Source: Zygnema cylindricum (Eukaryota; Streptophyta; Zygnematophyceae; Zygnematales; Zygnemataceae). Taken from it: DNA of 64,000 nt. Shown piece by piece: positions 43,541 through 55,543 of this stretch. The position numbers were made by a program, and so were the translations under genes. The stretch spans positions 218,501 to 282,500 of the forward strand of contig JBBHKE010002552.1 of the NCBI GenBank assembly GCA_037447655.1, written 5' to 3'. The notes under the pieces were generated by a model. It did no database searches. It saw nothing but the letters and a program-made list of their open reading frames with translations, and had not been told where the DNA came from. Within the stretch, counting starts at the first letter, position 1. Each line of letters begins with the position of its first letter.

Positions 43541-46500
43541 TCCTCCAACACAGCCTGATTATGGTTTCGCCCTTGTCACGTCCGCGGTACCCGATCCACT
43601 TATCCCAAACGACTCTTGGGTCGCGGATTTTGGAGCGTCCCATCATTTATCCTCACGCTTTGATTGGTTTACAAAAATATCGCCGCCACACTCTCCTATC
43701 ACAATTCTACTGGGTAACAATGTCGCTTTAACGGCCACCCAAATCGGTGAAATCTCCACTATCGACCACCCCAACGTGACATCACCAATAATACTCTCTC
43801 ACGTCCTATTCGTCCGTGGACTGAAAAAGATTTTTTTCTCATTCGGCGCCGCCCTTCATCAAGGCGCCACTGCTGTTTTTCCACAACCTCTGTTACATTC
43901 TATTCGTCTACTCACGCTCAAGTAGGACTTGGAATCAAATCCGGCTCTATATACATCCTATCTCATTATAACTCCGTTGGATCTGCTAGCTTTGCCGTAT
44001 CACCATCGCAACATTCATTCCCACGATGGCATCTCCGACACGGCTATCTTTCCGCCTCCAGCCTGCAGCCACTAAGCAAAGATCTTGTCAACGGCCTAAA
44101 TCCATTTTCACCCAAAAATCTACCCTTTTGCTCTGGATGCGTCCAAGGCAAGTTAACACGTCTGTCTTTTCCATCTTCCACTTCTAAATCCAGCGGCCCC
44201 TTCACATTGGTCCACTCTGATCTCTGTGGTCCTATACCCAATGTCTATACCCAATCACACCGGCGCCCTGTATTTTGTAACCTTCATTGATGACGCCACA
44301 CGCTTCTTTCATCTTTTCCTTCTTCGGCACAAATTTGACACGTTCCACAAATTTCAAGAATATAAATCCTTTGTTGAAAACTACCTTGAGAACCGACAAC
44401 GGGCAATCTACAGTTCCACATACACCACAATAAAATGGTATTTCCGAGAGATATAATCGTACGGTGGTCAACACAATTTTCTGGGCAGAATCTGTAACCA
44501 CTGCATATTACTTACGTAACCTTTCCCCAACCTCCGCTCTTCCCGGAAAAACCCCTCATGAAGCGTGGACAGGAGTAAAACCGGACGTCTCACACCTTCG
44601 TATATTCGGTTGTACCGCTTGGATAAAAAATCTTACTCCAGTCGGCAAGTGGGACAGCCAAGCCAAAACGGGCGTCTTAGTTGGTTTTGCAACCGAATCC
44701 AAGGCATACCGAATCTGGGTCTCCAGCGAACGTCGGGTCGTCCTCAGCCGTGACGTCAACTTTAATGATGCACCTCTCCTTCTCAAACTCCTGCATGCTT
44801 CACCTCCTTTTCCTTCCCCTCCTCCTCTTCCCCTTACCCAGCTGGAATCTCCTTCATCACCCCTTTCCATCATTTCCCCTGCCAATCCTCCTCATTCGGC
44901 CAATCATTCTTCACTCTCCCACCCTTCTCTGCTCCTCCCTCCTTCCACACTCCTCAGATCTACTTCAGAACTCTTTTTACCATCCTCCCCTTCCCCACTC
45001 TCTCGGACTGTTTCCGACCCTTATTCCCTCTCCGCAGTCAATCCTAACGATCCACCATATGTTATTCAAAAGGAAAATTCCGTTCCTACTCCTGATGCTA
45101 CCGCCCTCCCCCTTCGAAAGAGTGAATTCAACCAGCAGCTTCGTGAAGCTAATGGAACAGCAAACATTGCCACTTTCGCCGTTCCTCGATCTTTTTCAGC
45201 TGCCATGAATGGGCCACATGCTGCCTCCTGGAAAGTGGCCACAGACACGGAGTTTGCATCCTTGCAAAAAAATGGCACGTGGGAACTCATCTCCCTTCCA
45301 AAAGATCGAAAGGTCATCGGATCGAAATAGGTTTTCCGCATCAAAACTAAAGCTGATGGATCCTTTGACCGCTTTAAGGCCCGCTTTGTCGCCAAAGGTT
45401 TATTGCAGAAGGAGGGGGTTGACTTCAACGAAACCTACGCTCCAATAGCACAATTTACTTCCATTCGTATACTCCTCTCCCTTGCCGCTGCGCGTGACTC
45501 GCACGTCCATCACATGGATGTGCAAACAGCTGTTCTCTACGGCACATTAAGCGAGGAAATCTTCATCCGCCAACCGGAAGGATATGTAGCGCCTGGCACC
45601 GAGCACGCAGTCTTCTCAAATCTCTCTACGGCCTGAAACAAGCGCCTCGCATTTGGAATAAACACCTGGAGGCCGTTCTTCTCAAGGAGGGCTTCAACAA
45701 GTTTGATGCAGATTTTGGTCTTTTTTTGCGAGGTAATGACGAGTCTCTAGTCATCCTAGTTATCTATGTAGATGATCTTCTTCTAGCCAGTCCTTCTCTT
45801 TCCCTCATCAATCTAGTAAAAACCATGCTTAACCTCTACTTCTCCATGACTGACTTAGGCGAGGTGGAATACTGTCTTGGTATTTTTGTCGGTCAAAATC
45901 GACTCTCCAAAACCTTATACCTATCCCAAGAAAAATATATCAATGAAATCCTCACCAGATTTTCCATGTCAGATTGCAGCCTGATTTCCACTCCATTAGA
46001 CCCCAATGTAAAACTTATCAAAAACTCCGGTGGGCTTGTCCCCGGAGCAACCCATGAACTTTATCGTTCCATTGTTCGGAGTCTCATGCATGTATGCTAT
46101 GACAGGGATGTGTCCAGATATAGCAGTAGCAGTTGGATAGTAGCAGTTGGATAGATCAGTCAATTTGTGTCTAGCCGCAGATCACCTGCCAAAAGGGTTC
46201 TTCGTTATCTCCAAGGGACAAAAAGCCTCAAGCTCACCTTCACTGGCTCCTCTTCGCCTGAGCTGGTTGGTTTTTGTGATGCGGACTTGGGGGGGCGATT
46301 TGGACTCGCGACGCTCCACTACCGGTGTGTGTTTTTCCCTTCATGGCGCCCTCATTTCCTGGTCTTCCAAGAAGCAACCAACCGTTGCTCTTTCCTCCAC
46401 CGAATCCGAATATATGGCTGCCACTCATGCCACCAAGGAGGCGATCTGGTTACGCTTTCTCCTCTCCAATCTTCAGTTTCCACAACCCTCCGCGACTGTC

Positions 46501-46725
46501 ATCTTCAGCGACTCCCAAGGTTCCTTTGCCCTTATGGGCAATCCAGTACACCATCGAAGGACGAAGCACATTGACATCCAGTTCCACTTCACACGCGACA
46601 CCATTGCTGCTTGCACTGTGGAGTTCACATACTGTCCCACTTCCAAGCTGGCTGATTTCCTCACTAAAGCCCTTGCCCGTCCTCAATTCGAACTTCATCT
46701 TTCCTCCTCCGGCCTTCGATTCTAA
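43541..46725 (+). pseudogene. C3 pol: protease, integrase, RT, RNase H, broken
   Basis: Protease region NDSWVADFGASHHLSS (about 43610; the usual D of DSGA reads DFGA). Integrase start at about 44210 (IDDATRF), then a gap between LRTDNG and NGxSERYNRT that removes the middle of the integrase core. RT at about 45240-46100 with a TAG in IGSKWVF (45328-45330), QTAVLYGTL and VIYVDDLLLA; RNase H to a stop at 46723-46725. Several frameshifts. Not autonomous. Confidence 0.85.
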
Positions 46726-46738
46726 CCAAGAAGGGGGA

Positions 46739-47217
46739 TGTTAAAATTATTCCTTTGTTAGAATCTTCGAACTAACCCTACCTTTGTTAATAACGCAAAC
46801 CGGTATTCCAATTTGCGTTATCTTGCTAGTTAGAGCAGTCTAGCCTATGCTTTTCACCTAGTTCAGTTTTCTGTTCTTTCATTTTTCTGTTTTAGTTTCA
46901 GTTTTTTGTTTTAGTTATCTATTTTTGTTTTCTACTCCTGGAACTTCTTAGAAGCGCACACTGCAGCCACTGTAGTTTTTGACAGTTTCTGCCAGTAGAT
47001 CTGATTCTTAGCTCTCACTGACACCTAAGGATCCAAATTCTGCCTTTTCGGCAAATGAGCCAAGTGACCCTTCAGAGTCACATAAGCTCCCTAGATTTTG
47101 AAAAGTCATACTTATGACTTTCTCTCTTCTACTTAAACGACAACTCTGTATTGTTCATCACCAATTAAGAAATACTTCCCTCCTACTTTGTCCGTTGCCA
47201 TGTCATCTAATCCTATA
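46739..47217 (+). mobile_element. 3' LTR of copia element C3 (479 bp)
   Basis: Preceded by the polypurine tract AAGAAGGGGGA. Starts TGTTAAAATTATT and ends AATCCTATA, where similarity to the 5' LTR stops at the same base as the primer site begins in the 5' copy. Contains ATG at 47200, again 18 nt before the end. Confidence 0.85.
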
Positions 47218-47845
47218 CCATGAGGGAAAGGGAGGGCCCAGCAAATAAGAGGTGATCGTCATAGATTCCAAGGATTATGAGTGTATGTGTGGTTTCCCAA
47301 AAAAAGTAGCCAAAGTCGGCATCAAGTTTTAAGAAGTCTTCACGCAGGAGGATGGCTTCAAGATGCTTATCCCATACTTGGGGAGCTTGTTTGAAGCCAT
47401 AGACATATTTGAAGAGGCGGCATACCAGATGTTCCATAACGGGCGATACATACCCTTCTGGCTGTAAAGGAAACCGGGCGGTCTGGACGTCCATATGCTG
47501 TACATGCTAGTCTTTGGCAGTTGCAAGAGAGTTGAGAACGTGGATCGAGGTGAGTTTGGCGACTGGAGCGTAAGTTTTGGTGAAGTCCACACCCTCTTTT
47601 TGAAGAAATCCTTTGGCAACAAATCAGGCTTTGAAGCGATGAAGGGTCCATCGGATTTGGTTTTCTCTTTGAAAACCCATTTGAGCCAATAACCTTCTGC
47701 TGGAAGGAGCAAGTCCCAGGTGTCACGTCAAAAGATGCAAATTGAAAATCGGTGGCGGCTTCCATTCGGTTTGAGGGTCGACCATGTACAAAAAAGTTGG
47801 AGAGGAACATCAATGGTAGCCGAGCCTGTGACATGGGTGGGATTT
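47218..47845 (-). pseudogene. Copia C5 RT segment, split off by C4
   Basis: Minus-strand reading continues the linker and RT of C5 (52160 onwards): ATIDVPLQL, then PEGYVSPVMEHLVCRLFK and KHLEAILLRED to GPSLSL at the left edge. Full of frameshifts. The RT stops exactly where the C3 3' LTR ends (47217); RNase H and LTR of C5 are not found further left. Confidence 0.75.
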
Positions 47846-48236
47846 TTTTGGAATCTTGGATTCGTCCTTATTCTCCTTTGCTAAAACTTTTTTTATTAGT
47901 CTTAGTGCTAGATAACGCAATCTAGTATTATGCTTTTCGTTATCTATTTTCTGTACCTCTGTCTTAGATTCGGATTTAGATATTTTCTTCCTCTTCTTAC
48001 GAAAGGACACCTTGCCCTTTCGTCATGCTAGGAAAAGACAATTGACCCTTCGGGATCACGTAGGCTGTAGGACAGTCTGTCAGAGTGACACTAAGTGACA
48101 CTCTCAGTTTCTACTTTAGCAATTTTTGTTTCATTGTAAAATAACCTTTTTTTTAAACTATTTTGGCAATTATTTTACCTGCCCATTTTCTGTCCTTTTT
48201 GTATTCGTGCCCGCTGCTATGACTATTAATTCAATA
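47846..48236 (+). mobile_element. 5' LTR of copia element C4 (391 bp)
   Basis: Pairs with 51768-52159 (392 bp) at high identity. The first bases are mutated (TTTTGGAATC instead of TGTTGGAATC). Ends TTCAATA before the primer site. Holds the gag ATG at 48219. Flanking GATTT (47841-47845) and GTTTT (52160-52164) resemble a 5-bp target duplication with one change. Confidence 0.82.
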
Positions 48237-49160
48237 GGCTATGGGCCTCTCCCCGTTAGTTCGAATACCGTTGCCAAATTCAATGGCAAGGATTTCTACG
48301 GCTGGAAATTTTCCAGATTGAGCACCTTTTCCGGCGCGAAAAACTTTGGTCCGTTATAAACGGAAGCGGAGGGGAACCTTCCGATGTCGCCGCTAAATCC
48401 GCCTGGCTCGCTAAAAATGAGGAGGCGCACTCTAGGCTGGTTCTCGCCCTTGAACCTTCGCAGCTTGATCTCATTCGTGATGCCACCTCAGCTCACGGTG
48501 CTTGGACGCTTCTGTCCACGGCATATGAGAACAAATCTTGGTCTAACAAACTACTTCTTCGCCGCCAACTCAACACTGCTCAATCCTGCCGAATCTATTC
48601 AAGCCTACATCAACAACATGAAATCTATTGCCGGCCGTCTCAAAACCGTCGATGTTGTCGTCTCGGATGAGGACATCATTTCGGCCATCTTGGGCGGTCT
48701 TCCAACGTCCTATTCGGCTTTTATCTCCTCTATCGACAACTCATCTACAGCTGTCACCATCCCCTCTCTTACGGCCGGTTTACTTCACGAGGAAACTAAA
48801 CACAATTTTTCCCCACCTCCTGGTGTAGCTTTGGCTACTTTTCCTCCACCCAATCGGAGTTCAAAAAATTCCTCCTGTAGGTACTGTCGTGCGCCGGATC
48901 ACGTCATTGACGTCTGCCCGGTACTCAAAAGAAAAAACGACCGTCAAGGAAATTATGGACGTCGGCCTGGACGTGGACAAAAATCCTGGCCGAAATCTCT
49001 ACTCCGGTCACGCATCCAGTGCTGAGGCGATTTTTTCATCCCCCAACGATCCTCTTACGCCAACCAATCCATTTATCCAACCCCTGATCCCCGGTCACCA
49101 AAATCTGCCAGACCATCATTTCCCTCCGGCACTTCCAAAACCTCCAATCCACTCCAATTA
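48219..49160 (+). pseudogene. C4 gag, broken
   Basis: MTINSIGYGPLPVSSNTVAKFNG start, LVLALEPSQLDLIRDATSAHGAW-like block with frameshifts, AGRLKTVDVVVSDEDIISAI region and a CCHC knuckle CRYCRAPDHVIDVC (about 48880-48925). The frame then runs into the integrase region after a large internal deletion at about 49160. Confidence 0.85.
48237..48247 (+). other. C4 primer-binding site, half-tRNA-Met type
   Basis: GGCTATGGGCC, one base different from the copia-type GGTTATGGGCC, immediately after the LTR end and inside the gag frame. Confidence 0.65.
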
Positions 49161-51754
49161 ATCCACTTTGACCTCTGCGGCCCAATGTCCACTCCCAGCC
49201 CCACTGGTGCGCTTTACTTCGTCACTTTCATCGATGACGCAACTCGCTACTCCTTTCTCTATCCCATACGCAGAAAATTTGACACATTTCAAAAATTCAA
49301 GGAGTATAAAGCCCTTGTTGAAAATTTATTGTCCAGCAGAATTCAAAACCTCCGTACAAATAATGGAGGAGAATACTTCTCCAATGAATTCTCCTCATTC
49401 CTTGCAACTCACGGTATCACTCACCAGTCAACGACCGCCAATACCCCTCATCAAAATGGTGTATCAGGGAGGTACAACCGTACCCTCCTCAACATGGCCC
49501 GTTCAATGTTACATTTTCCCACTCTGCCCACCACCTTTTGGGCAGAATCTGTCTCGACAGCGAATTACATTCGCAATCGCTGTCCGACTTCTGCATTACC
49601 TGCTGTTACCCCTTATGAGGCTTGGACCGGCACCAAACCAACCGTATTGCACCTTCGAATATTCGGATGCGATGCTTGGATAAAAGACTTGGCACTTGCA
49701 GGCAAATGGCACAGCCGCGCCAAACACGGCGTCTTTGTCGCCTACAGTACAGAATCCAAAGCTTACCGCATCTGGCTGACAAATGAACGTCAAGTCGTCC
49801 TCAGCAGAGATGTCGCTTTCAATGAAATGCCACTTATCAAAAAAGTCTATGACTCCATGCGTATTTCGACTCCTCCGCAATCTGTCTCATTCCCCGGACC
49901 ATCTACTCTTGCATCCACTGATGCTCTCTCTGTCATTCTCCCTTTAACAAGTCTTACTCCCTCCACTCCTTCTGCAAATCTCCTTTCCTTCCCTTCCTCC
50001 ACTCTCACCAGAACAACTTCTGCATCCCTTCCCCTATCCACACTATCACCCCTCACTCGGACAGCCTCTGATCACTACTCTCTTTCTCCCATTCACCCCA
50101 AAGATCCTCAATACCAAATTCCTCCTTCTGCTCCTGGCCCTCGCCGAAGTGAAAGCCTTCAGGCGCAGCTTCTTACTCATGGAACAGCAAATTCTGCCAC
50201 CATTGCTATTCCCCTTACCTTCTCTGCCGCCATGGCTGGTCCTCAAGCTGCGGAATGGAAAGCCGCCACCGATTCCTAATTTGCGTCTCTCCAACAAAAC
50301 GGCACCTGGGTACTTGCCTCACTGCCCCCTGGCAGAAAAGTAATCGGATCGAAATGGGTCTTTCGGGTCAAAACAAAGTCTGACGGAACTCTTGACCGAT
50401 TCAAGGCCCGCTTTGTGGCAAAAGGATTTCTTCAGAAGGAAGGCGTCGACTTCACGGAGACATATGCTCCTGTTGCAAAATTCACCTCAATTCGGGTTCT
50501 TCTCTCCCTTGCAGCTGCCCAAGACTGGCATGTCCACCACATGGATGTGCAGACCGCCTTCCTTTACGGTTCCCTCACTGAAAAAATCTTCCTCCATCAA
50601 CCGGAAGGGTATGTGTCTCCCGGCAAAGAACACCTGGTATGTCGTCTCCTCAAATCTCTTTATGGCCTCAAGCAGGCTCCTAGAGTGTGGAACAAGCATC
50701 TCGAGGCAATTCTCCTCCGTGAGGGTTTCTCCAAATTAAATGCAGATTTTGGACTGTTCATTCGAGGTACTGCAGACACACTCGTCATCCTTGTCATCTA
50801 TGTAGATGATCTCCTCCTTGCTGGCCCCTCTCTTTCTCTTATTCATCTTGTTAAATTCATGCTCAACACTCACTTCTCAATGTCAGATTTAGGGGAAGTA
50901 GAGTATTGCCTTGGCATTTTTGTCGGTCGGGATCGTCCACTAGGACTCTTTATCTTTCCCAAGAAAAATACATAGGTGAAATTCTGACCCGTTTTTCCAT
51001 GGCTAATTGCTCCCCTATCTCAACCCCTCTAGATCCAAATGTTAAACTCCTTAGACACTCTGGTGGGCCTGTCCCCAGAGATATACATGATCAGTACAGA
51101 TCTATAGTTGGCAGCCTTATGTATGCAATGACTGGAACTCGTCCGGACATCGCTGTAGCTGTTGGCCAGCTTAGTCAATTTGTCTCCAACCCCTCCACTG
51201 ACCACCTCCTTGCAGCCAAAAGAGTCCTGCGCTACCTCCAGGGTACTCGGACTTTGAAACTCACCTTCACCGGCTCCTCTCCTCCAGCTCTCGTCGGCCA
51301 CTGCGATGCCGACTGGGGCGGTGATCTGGATTCTCGTCGCAGCACCACCGGCGTTTGTTTTTCACTCGGCAGCGCTCTTGTTTCTTGGGCATCTAAAAAG
51401 CAACCTACTGTTGCCCTCTCCTCCACTGAAGCCGAATACATGTCTGCCACGCACGCCACTAAGGAGGCTCTCTGGCTTCGTTCTCTCCTCTTAAAAGTGC
51501 AATTCTGTCCATCATCTGCCACAACTATCTTTTGTGATTCTCAAGGGGCCCTTGCCTTGATGAACAACCCTGTTCATCATCGCCGAACGAAGCATATTGG
51601 CATCCATTTTCACTTTACTCGCGACGCCATTGCTGCAGGCACAGTTACTTTCTCCCACTGCCCCACTACTCAACAAATGGCCGACTTTCTGACAAAGGCT
51701 CTTCCTCGGCCACTATTCGAAGCTCACCGGTCCTCCGCCGGCCTCCGTTTCTAG
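49161..51754 (+). pseudogene. C4 integrase, RT and RNase H; protease deleted
   Basis: Begins with IHFDLCGPMSTPSPTGALYF, so protease and pre-integrase domains are absent. Integrase core has the D of HFDLCGP, LRTNNGGEYFSNEFSS (the second catalytic D is N here) and TPHQNGVSGRYNRT. The integrase-linker frame is open 49185-50279 to a TAA where DSEFAS is expected. RT follows (KWVFRVKTK, KFTSIRVLLSLAAA, LVIYVDDLLLAG), then a frameshift near 50940 and an open RNase H frame to TAG 51752-51754. The youngest-looking pol of the cluster but not functional. Confidence 0.87.
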
Positions 51755-51767
51755 CAAAGCGGGGGGG
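51755..51767 (+). other. C4 polypurine tract
   Basis: CAAAGCGGGGGGG directly before the 3' LTR start. Confidence 0.8.
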
Positions 51768-52159
51768 TGTTGGAATCCTGGATTCGTCTTTATTCTCCTT
51801 TGCTACAAACTTGTTTTATTAGTCTTAGTGCTAGATAACGCAATCTAGTATTATGCTTTTCGTTATCTATTTTCTGTACCTCTGTCTTAGATTCGGATTT
51901 AGATATTTTCTTCCTCTTCTTACGAAAGGACACCTTGCCCTTTCGTCATGCTAGGAAAAGACAAGTGACCCTTCGGGATCACGTAGGCTGTAGGACAGTC
52001 TGTCAAAGTGACACTAAGTGACACTCTCGGTTACTACTTTAGCAATTTTTGTTTCATTGTAAAATTACCTTTTTTTTAAACTATTTTGGCAATTATTTTA
52101 CCTGCCCATTTTCTGTCCTTTTTGTATTCGTGCCCGCTGCTATGACTACTAATTCAATA
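51768..52159 (+). mobile_element. 3' LTR of copia element C4 (392 bp)
   Basis: Starts TGTTGGAATCC and ends TTCAATA. Similarity with the 5' copy stops exactly where the 5' primer site begins, which fixes the LTR end and shows the gag ATG (52142) is within the LTR. Confidence 0.87.
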
Positions 52160-54833
52160 GTTTTGTGCTTGAATTCTATCACTTCTACGATACGAGGTGC
52201 GAGGGCGGTTGGGTTGCGGGGGGGAATGATGTAAGGATCGCCTGGATCAATAGGGGATAGAGAGTATGGATTGGAGTTTGTCCGAGTTAGGGGTAATGGT
52301 GTGGCTGGGGAGAAGGATGCACAAGTTCACCTGTGAGAGTAGAGGAAGGCAAGGAAAGGAGATAGTTGGAGGGAGTGGGAGAGGTTTAAGGCAGAATGAC
52401 GGAGAGGGGATCGAAAGGTGCAGAGTAAGAGAGACTTAGGGAAAGAGCAAATGGGGAAGGTGGTGGTAGAAAGATTGAATACTGGTTTTCAAACAGGAGA
52501 GGCGTTTCATTGAAGGCAACGTCATGGCTAAGGACGACTTTGTTCAACCAGATTCTGTAAACTTGTAAGCTTTCGATTTCGTATAGTAACCGACAAGAAT
52601 GTTGTGTTTAGCGCGGCTGTGCCATTTGTCGGCGGGAGCCAGGTCCTTGATCTAAGCGTCGTAACCGAATATTCGGAGCTGAGAAACGTTCGGTTTGGTG
52701 TCTGTCCATGCTTCATACGGAGTGACACGGGTTAACGCGGAAGTCTAACAACGAGTGCAAATATTATTAGCTCTCGTGGCGGATTCTGACAGCGATTGCG
52801 AATAAAATTAGCTCTCGTGGCAGATTTGTGGTGGGCAGAATTGCATACTGTAACATGGAACGGGAAATGATAAGGACGGTGTTGTGAGAAACAGGGAGAA
52901 CTCATTGGAGAAGTACTCCCCCCCGTTGTACGTACGAATGGTTTTAATGCGATTGGACAATTGGTTTTCCACGAGTGCTTTTTAGTTCTTGAATTTCTAG
53001 AAGGTGTCAAATTTTCGTCGGAGAGGATTTTGATGTCCGAATCGAGTGGCGTCATCATGAAGGTGGCAAAGTATAGACCACCTGTGGGACTGGGAGTGGG
53101 ACCACACACGGACTAGGAGTGGACATAGGTCCACAGAGATCGTAATGTGTCAATTGAAGTGGTTGAAGTGGATGAGAAGATTTGGAATCACTGGAGGGGA
53201 ATGAGGGTCTCGCGAGTTTACCCCCAATCCAACTGGAACGAAAGTTTAATTGTTTGTCTTTGAACGGCTCTAAGCCAGTGACAAGGCCTTTGGTTTGTAC
53301 CCCCTTTGGTTAGTTGGTACAGGCAGGATTGGGAAAGGTGGCCATAACGTAGATGCCATTTTGAGAGTGGATGTGGTGAGGAAGGTGGCAACGTTGCCTG
53401 GTCCAGAGGTGGAGAAACAGAGTATAGATGGATCCGGTTTTGATTCCCATTCCAACTGTGCGGTCATTGGTGGAGAAAAGCTTGACGTCAGTTTGGGAAA
53501 AGACTGCCGTGGCAACTTGATTAAGGGCGTCACTGACGGAAAATAAACTCTTCTTAGGGGCAGGGACGAGGAGGACATTAGATAGTGTAATAGAGAATCT
53601 TTTGGGACGAGGAGGACATGAGATAGTATAATAGAGAATCTTTTGGGAGGATCGCTGGCGGTGCAGAATTGTCCAAAATGAGTAGCGGTGAGGGTGACAT
53701 TGTTTCCAACGAGAGTCGCCGTTGGTGGACAATTAGGGGCGATGGTGGTAAATCAATCGAATCGAGAAGAGAGATGATGGGAGGCTCTTGAATTGACGAT
53801 CCAAGAATCGGATGATTCGGTAGAATCGAGGAGGGACGTTGTATTCAAGGCGTAGCCGAATTCGGATGGTGACGATACGTACGGATTGGGCTTGTTGGAA
53901 GTAGGTATCGCCAGATTGGAGTGGGAGGAAGTGGACTATCGGCGTATTGAGGGTACGGATTGGCTGTCAATTGAAAGCGATTGGCCATATATTAGTGAAC
54001 ATATTCAATGGGTTGGACAAATGGATTGGTCGGTGCAAAAGTGTCGTTGGCGGCTGGTAAAATTTCTTCGGCAATTGATGATTTCACAAGAATAGAGATT
54101 TTGCCCAGTGTTGTGTCCATGTCCATCAGACGTCCATAATTTCTTTAACGGTCGTGTTGTCGTTTGAGGATTGGACAGACGTCAATGACGTGGTTTAGTG
54201 CAGAGTGTTAACAATAGGAGGAATTTTTGGAAGTGCGAATGGGTGGAGGAAACATGGTCAAAGCTAACAGTAAAGATTGGGGATAGGGGATTGGGGAAAG
54301 ATTTTGTTTGGTCTCCTCGTGAACCAAACTGGGAGTTAGGGATGGGATGGTGACAACTGTAGAGGAGTTGTCGGTAGTAGAGATAAATGTCAATAGGACA
54401 TCCGAAGGTCCCCTAAGATTGTCTAAATCGAAGACGACACTGATAGTTTTGAGACGTCCAGCAATGGATTCGATTGAGTGGATGTACCCTAGGATTTTTT
54501 TGAGAAGTGTTGAGTTGGCGTTGAAGGAGTAGTTTGTTAGACCACGACTTGTTTTGGTACGCATTAGACAGAAGAGTCCAAGCATTGTGAGTAGATGTTA
54601 CGTCACAGATGAGATTGATCGACGAAGTTTCAAGTGCGAGTACCAGTCGAGAGTGCACCTCCTTATTGCGAATAAGCCGATCGGATTTGGCGGAGGTATC
54701 GCTTCGTTGTCATTGATTACGGACCAAAGTTTCTCACTGTACAAAAGATACTCTTCTGATACTTCCATCCATAGAAATCCGTGCCGTTAAACTTTGCAAA
54801 GGTATTAGATCTAACGGGGTAAGGCCAATAACC
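52160..54833 (-). pseudogene. Copia element C5 gag, protease, integrase remnant (minus)
   Basis: Read from 54851 leftwards: gag start MTSNSIGYWP and KFNGTDFYGWKY, RLVLALETSSINLI, AGRLKTISVV, then protease region (around 53800), pre-integrase, and integrase (GPTPSPTGGLYF near 53100; later RTxGG and KIR-like blocks) to the linker at 52160. Many frameshifts; the oldest-looking copy. C4 is inserted in its integrase-RT linker; the RT continues at 47845 on the other side. A primer site GGTTATTGGCC lies at 54823-54833. Confidence 0.8.
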
Positions 54834-54978
54834 TATTGAGTTGGAAGTCATGGCAACGGACAAAAATGTAGAAAAGGACAAGTAAAAAAAGGGCAAGATA
54901 GATGATTGCCAAATAGATTTAGAGGTAAGTATTACAATGAGGGAGAGAAGACTAAAGTAGTAAGCGAGAATGTCACAT
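54834..54978 (-). mobile_element. C5 5' LTR fragment
   Basis: Minus-strand sequence ends AACTCAATA before the primer site and shows the CTTACTACTTTAG and CTTGTCC blocks of the C4-type LTR. Truncated on the right by CT-rich simple sequence. The gag ATG is at 54851, 18 nt from the LTR end. Confidence 0.7.
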
Positions 54979-54987
54979 AGTGATATC

Positions 54988-55290
54988 TCTATATCCCTCT
55001 CCCTCTCCCTCTCCTTCCCGTCTCCCTGCCCCTCTTTTTCTGCCCCTCCCCCTCCCTCTCCCCCACCCTCACCTTCTCCCTCTCCCTCTCTCTCTCTCCT
55101 CCCTCTCCCTCTCCTCTCACCCTGTCTGATTTTTTGCCAGGTTGCATTTTTCACCAATAGGGATGTTAAAGCAATGGAAGAGTTGACTTGGGTAAGATCT
55201 CTCTCTCCCTCTCCCTCACTCTCCCTCCCTCTCTCTCCCTCTCCCTCCCCCGCCCTCCCTCTCCCTCCCTCCCTCCCTCTCCCTCCCGTG
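54988..55290. repeat. CT-rich simple sequence, two blocks
   Basis: CCCTCTCCC tracts at about 54988-55120 and 55198-55290, separated by about 75 bp. They lie between the C5 LTR fragment and the TRIM. Confidence 0.9.
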
Positions 55291-55412
55291 TTGTTACTGT
55301 TGGAGAACTGTCCACTTTGGACTCCACACGTGTGTATCGCGCTGTAAACTGGTTCGCCAGTGCGCCGCTAAATCGCCGTATAAATTCGGTATTAGGCGCA
55401 TGTGTACACATC

Positions 55413-55484
55413 GGCCGGGTAGCTCAGTTGGTAGAGCTAGTGTACGGTTCACACAGGTCCCGGGTTCGAACCCCGGCTTGGCCA
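55413..55484 (+). tRNA. tRNA-like gene in the TRIM 5' LTR
   Basis: 72 nt that fold as a cloverleaf: acceptor GGCCGGG/CTTGGCC (with two G-T pairs) plus discriminator A; D arm GCTC-AGTTGGTA-GAGC; anticodon stem AGTGT/ACACA (outer pair mismatched); T arm CCGGG-TTCGAAC-CCCGG. Internal promoter: box A TAGCTCAGTTGG at 55420-55431, box B GGTTCGAACCC at 55463-55473, and TTTTT directly downstream (55485-55489). By position the anticodon would be GGT (Thr), but base 33 is C rather than the invariant T, so decoding is doubtful. It is more likely a transcription unit or a tRNA mimic than a working tRNA. Confidence 0.65.
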
Positions 55485-55543
55485 TTTTTCAAAGTTAACA
55501 CTTTGGCGCCCTTGCGATTAGTTGAATATCGCCGATTCTAACA

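Noticed and set aside
41358-46744. Overlapping opposite-strand frames across the copia elements
   Set aside because: Shadows of the pol frames; domain motifs are only in the frames annotated.
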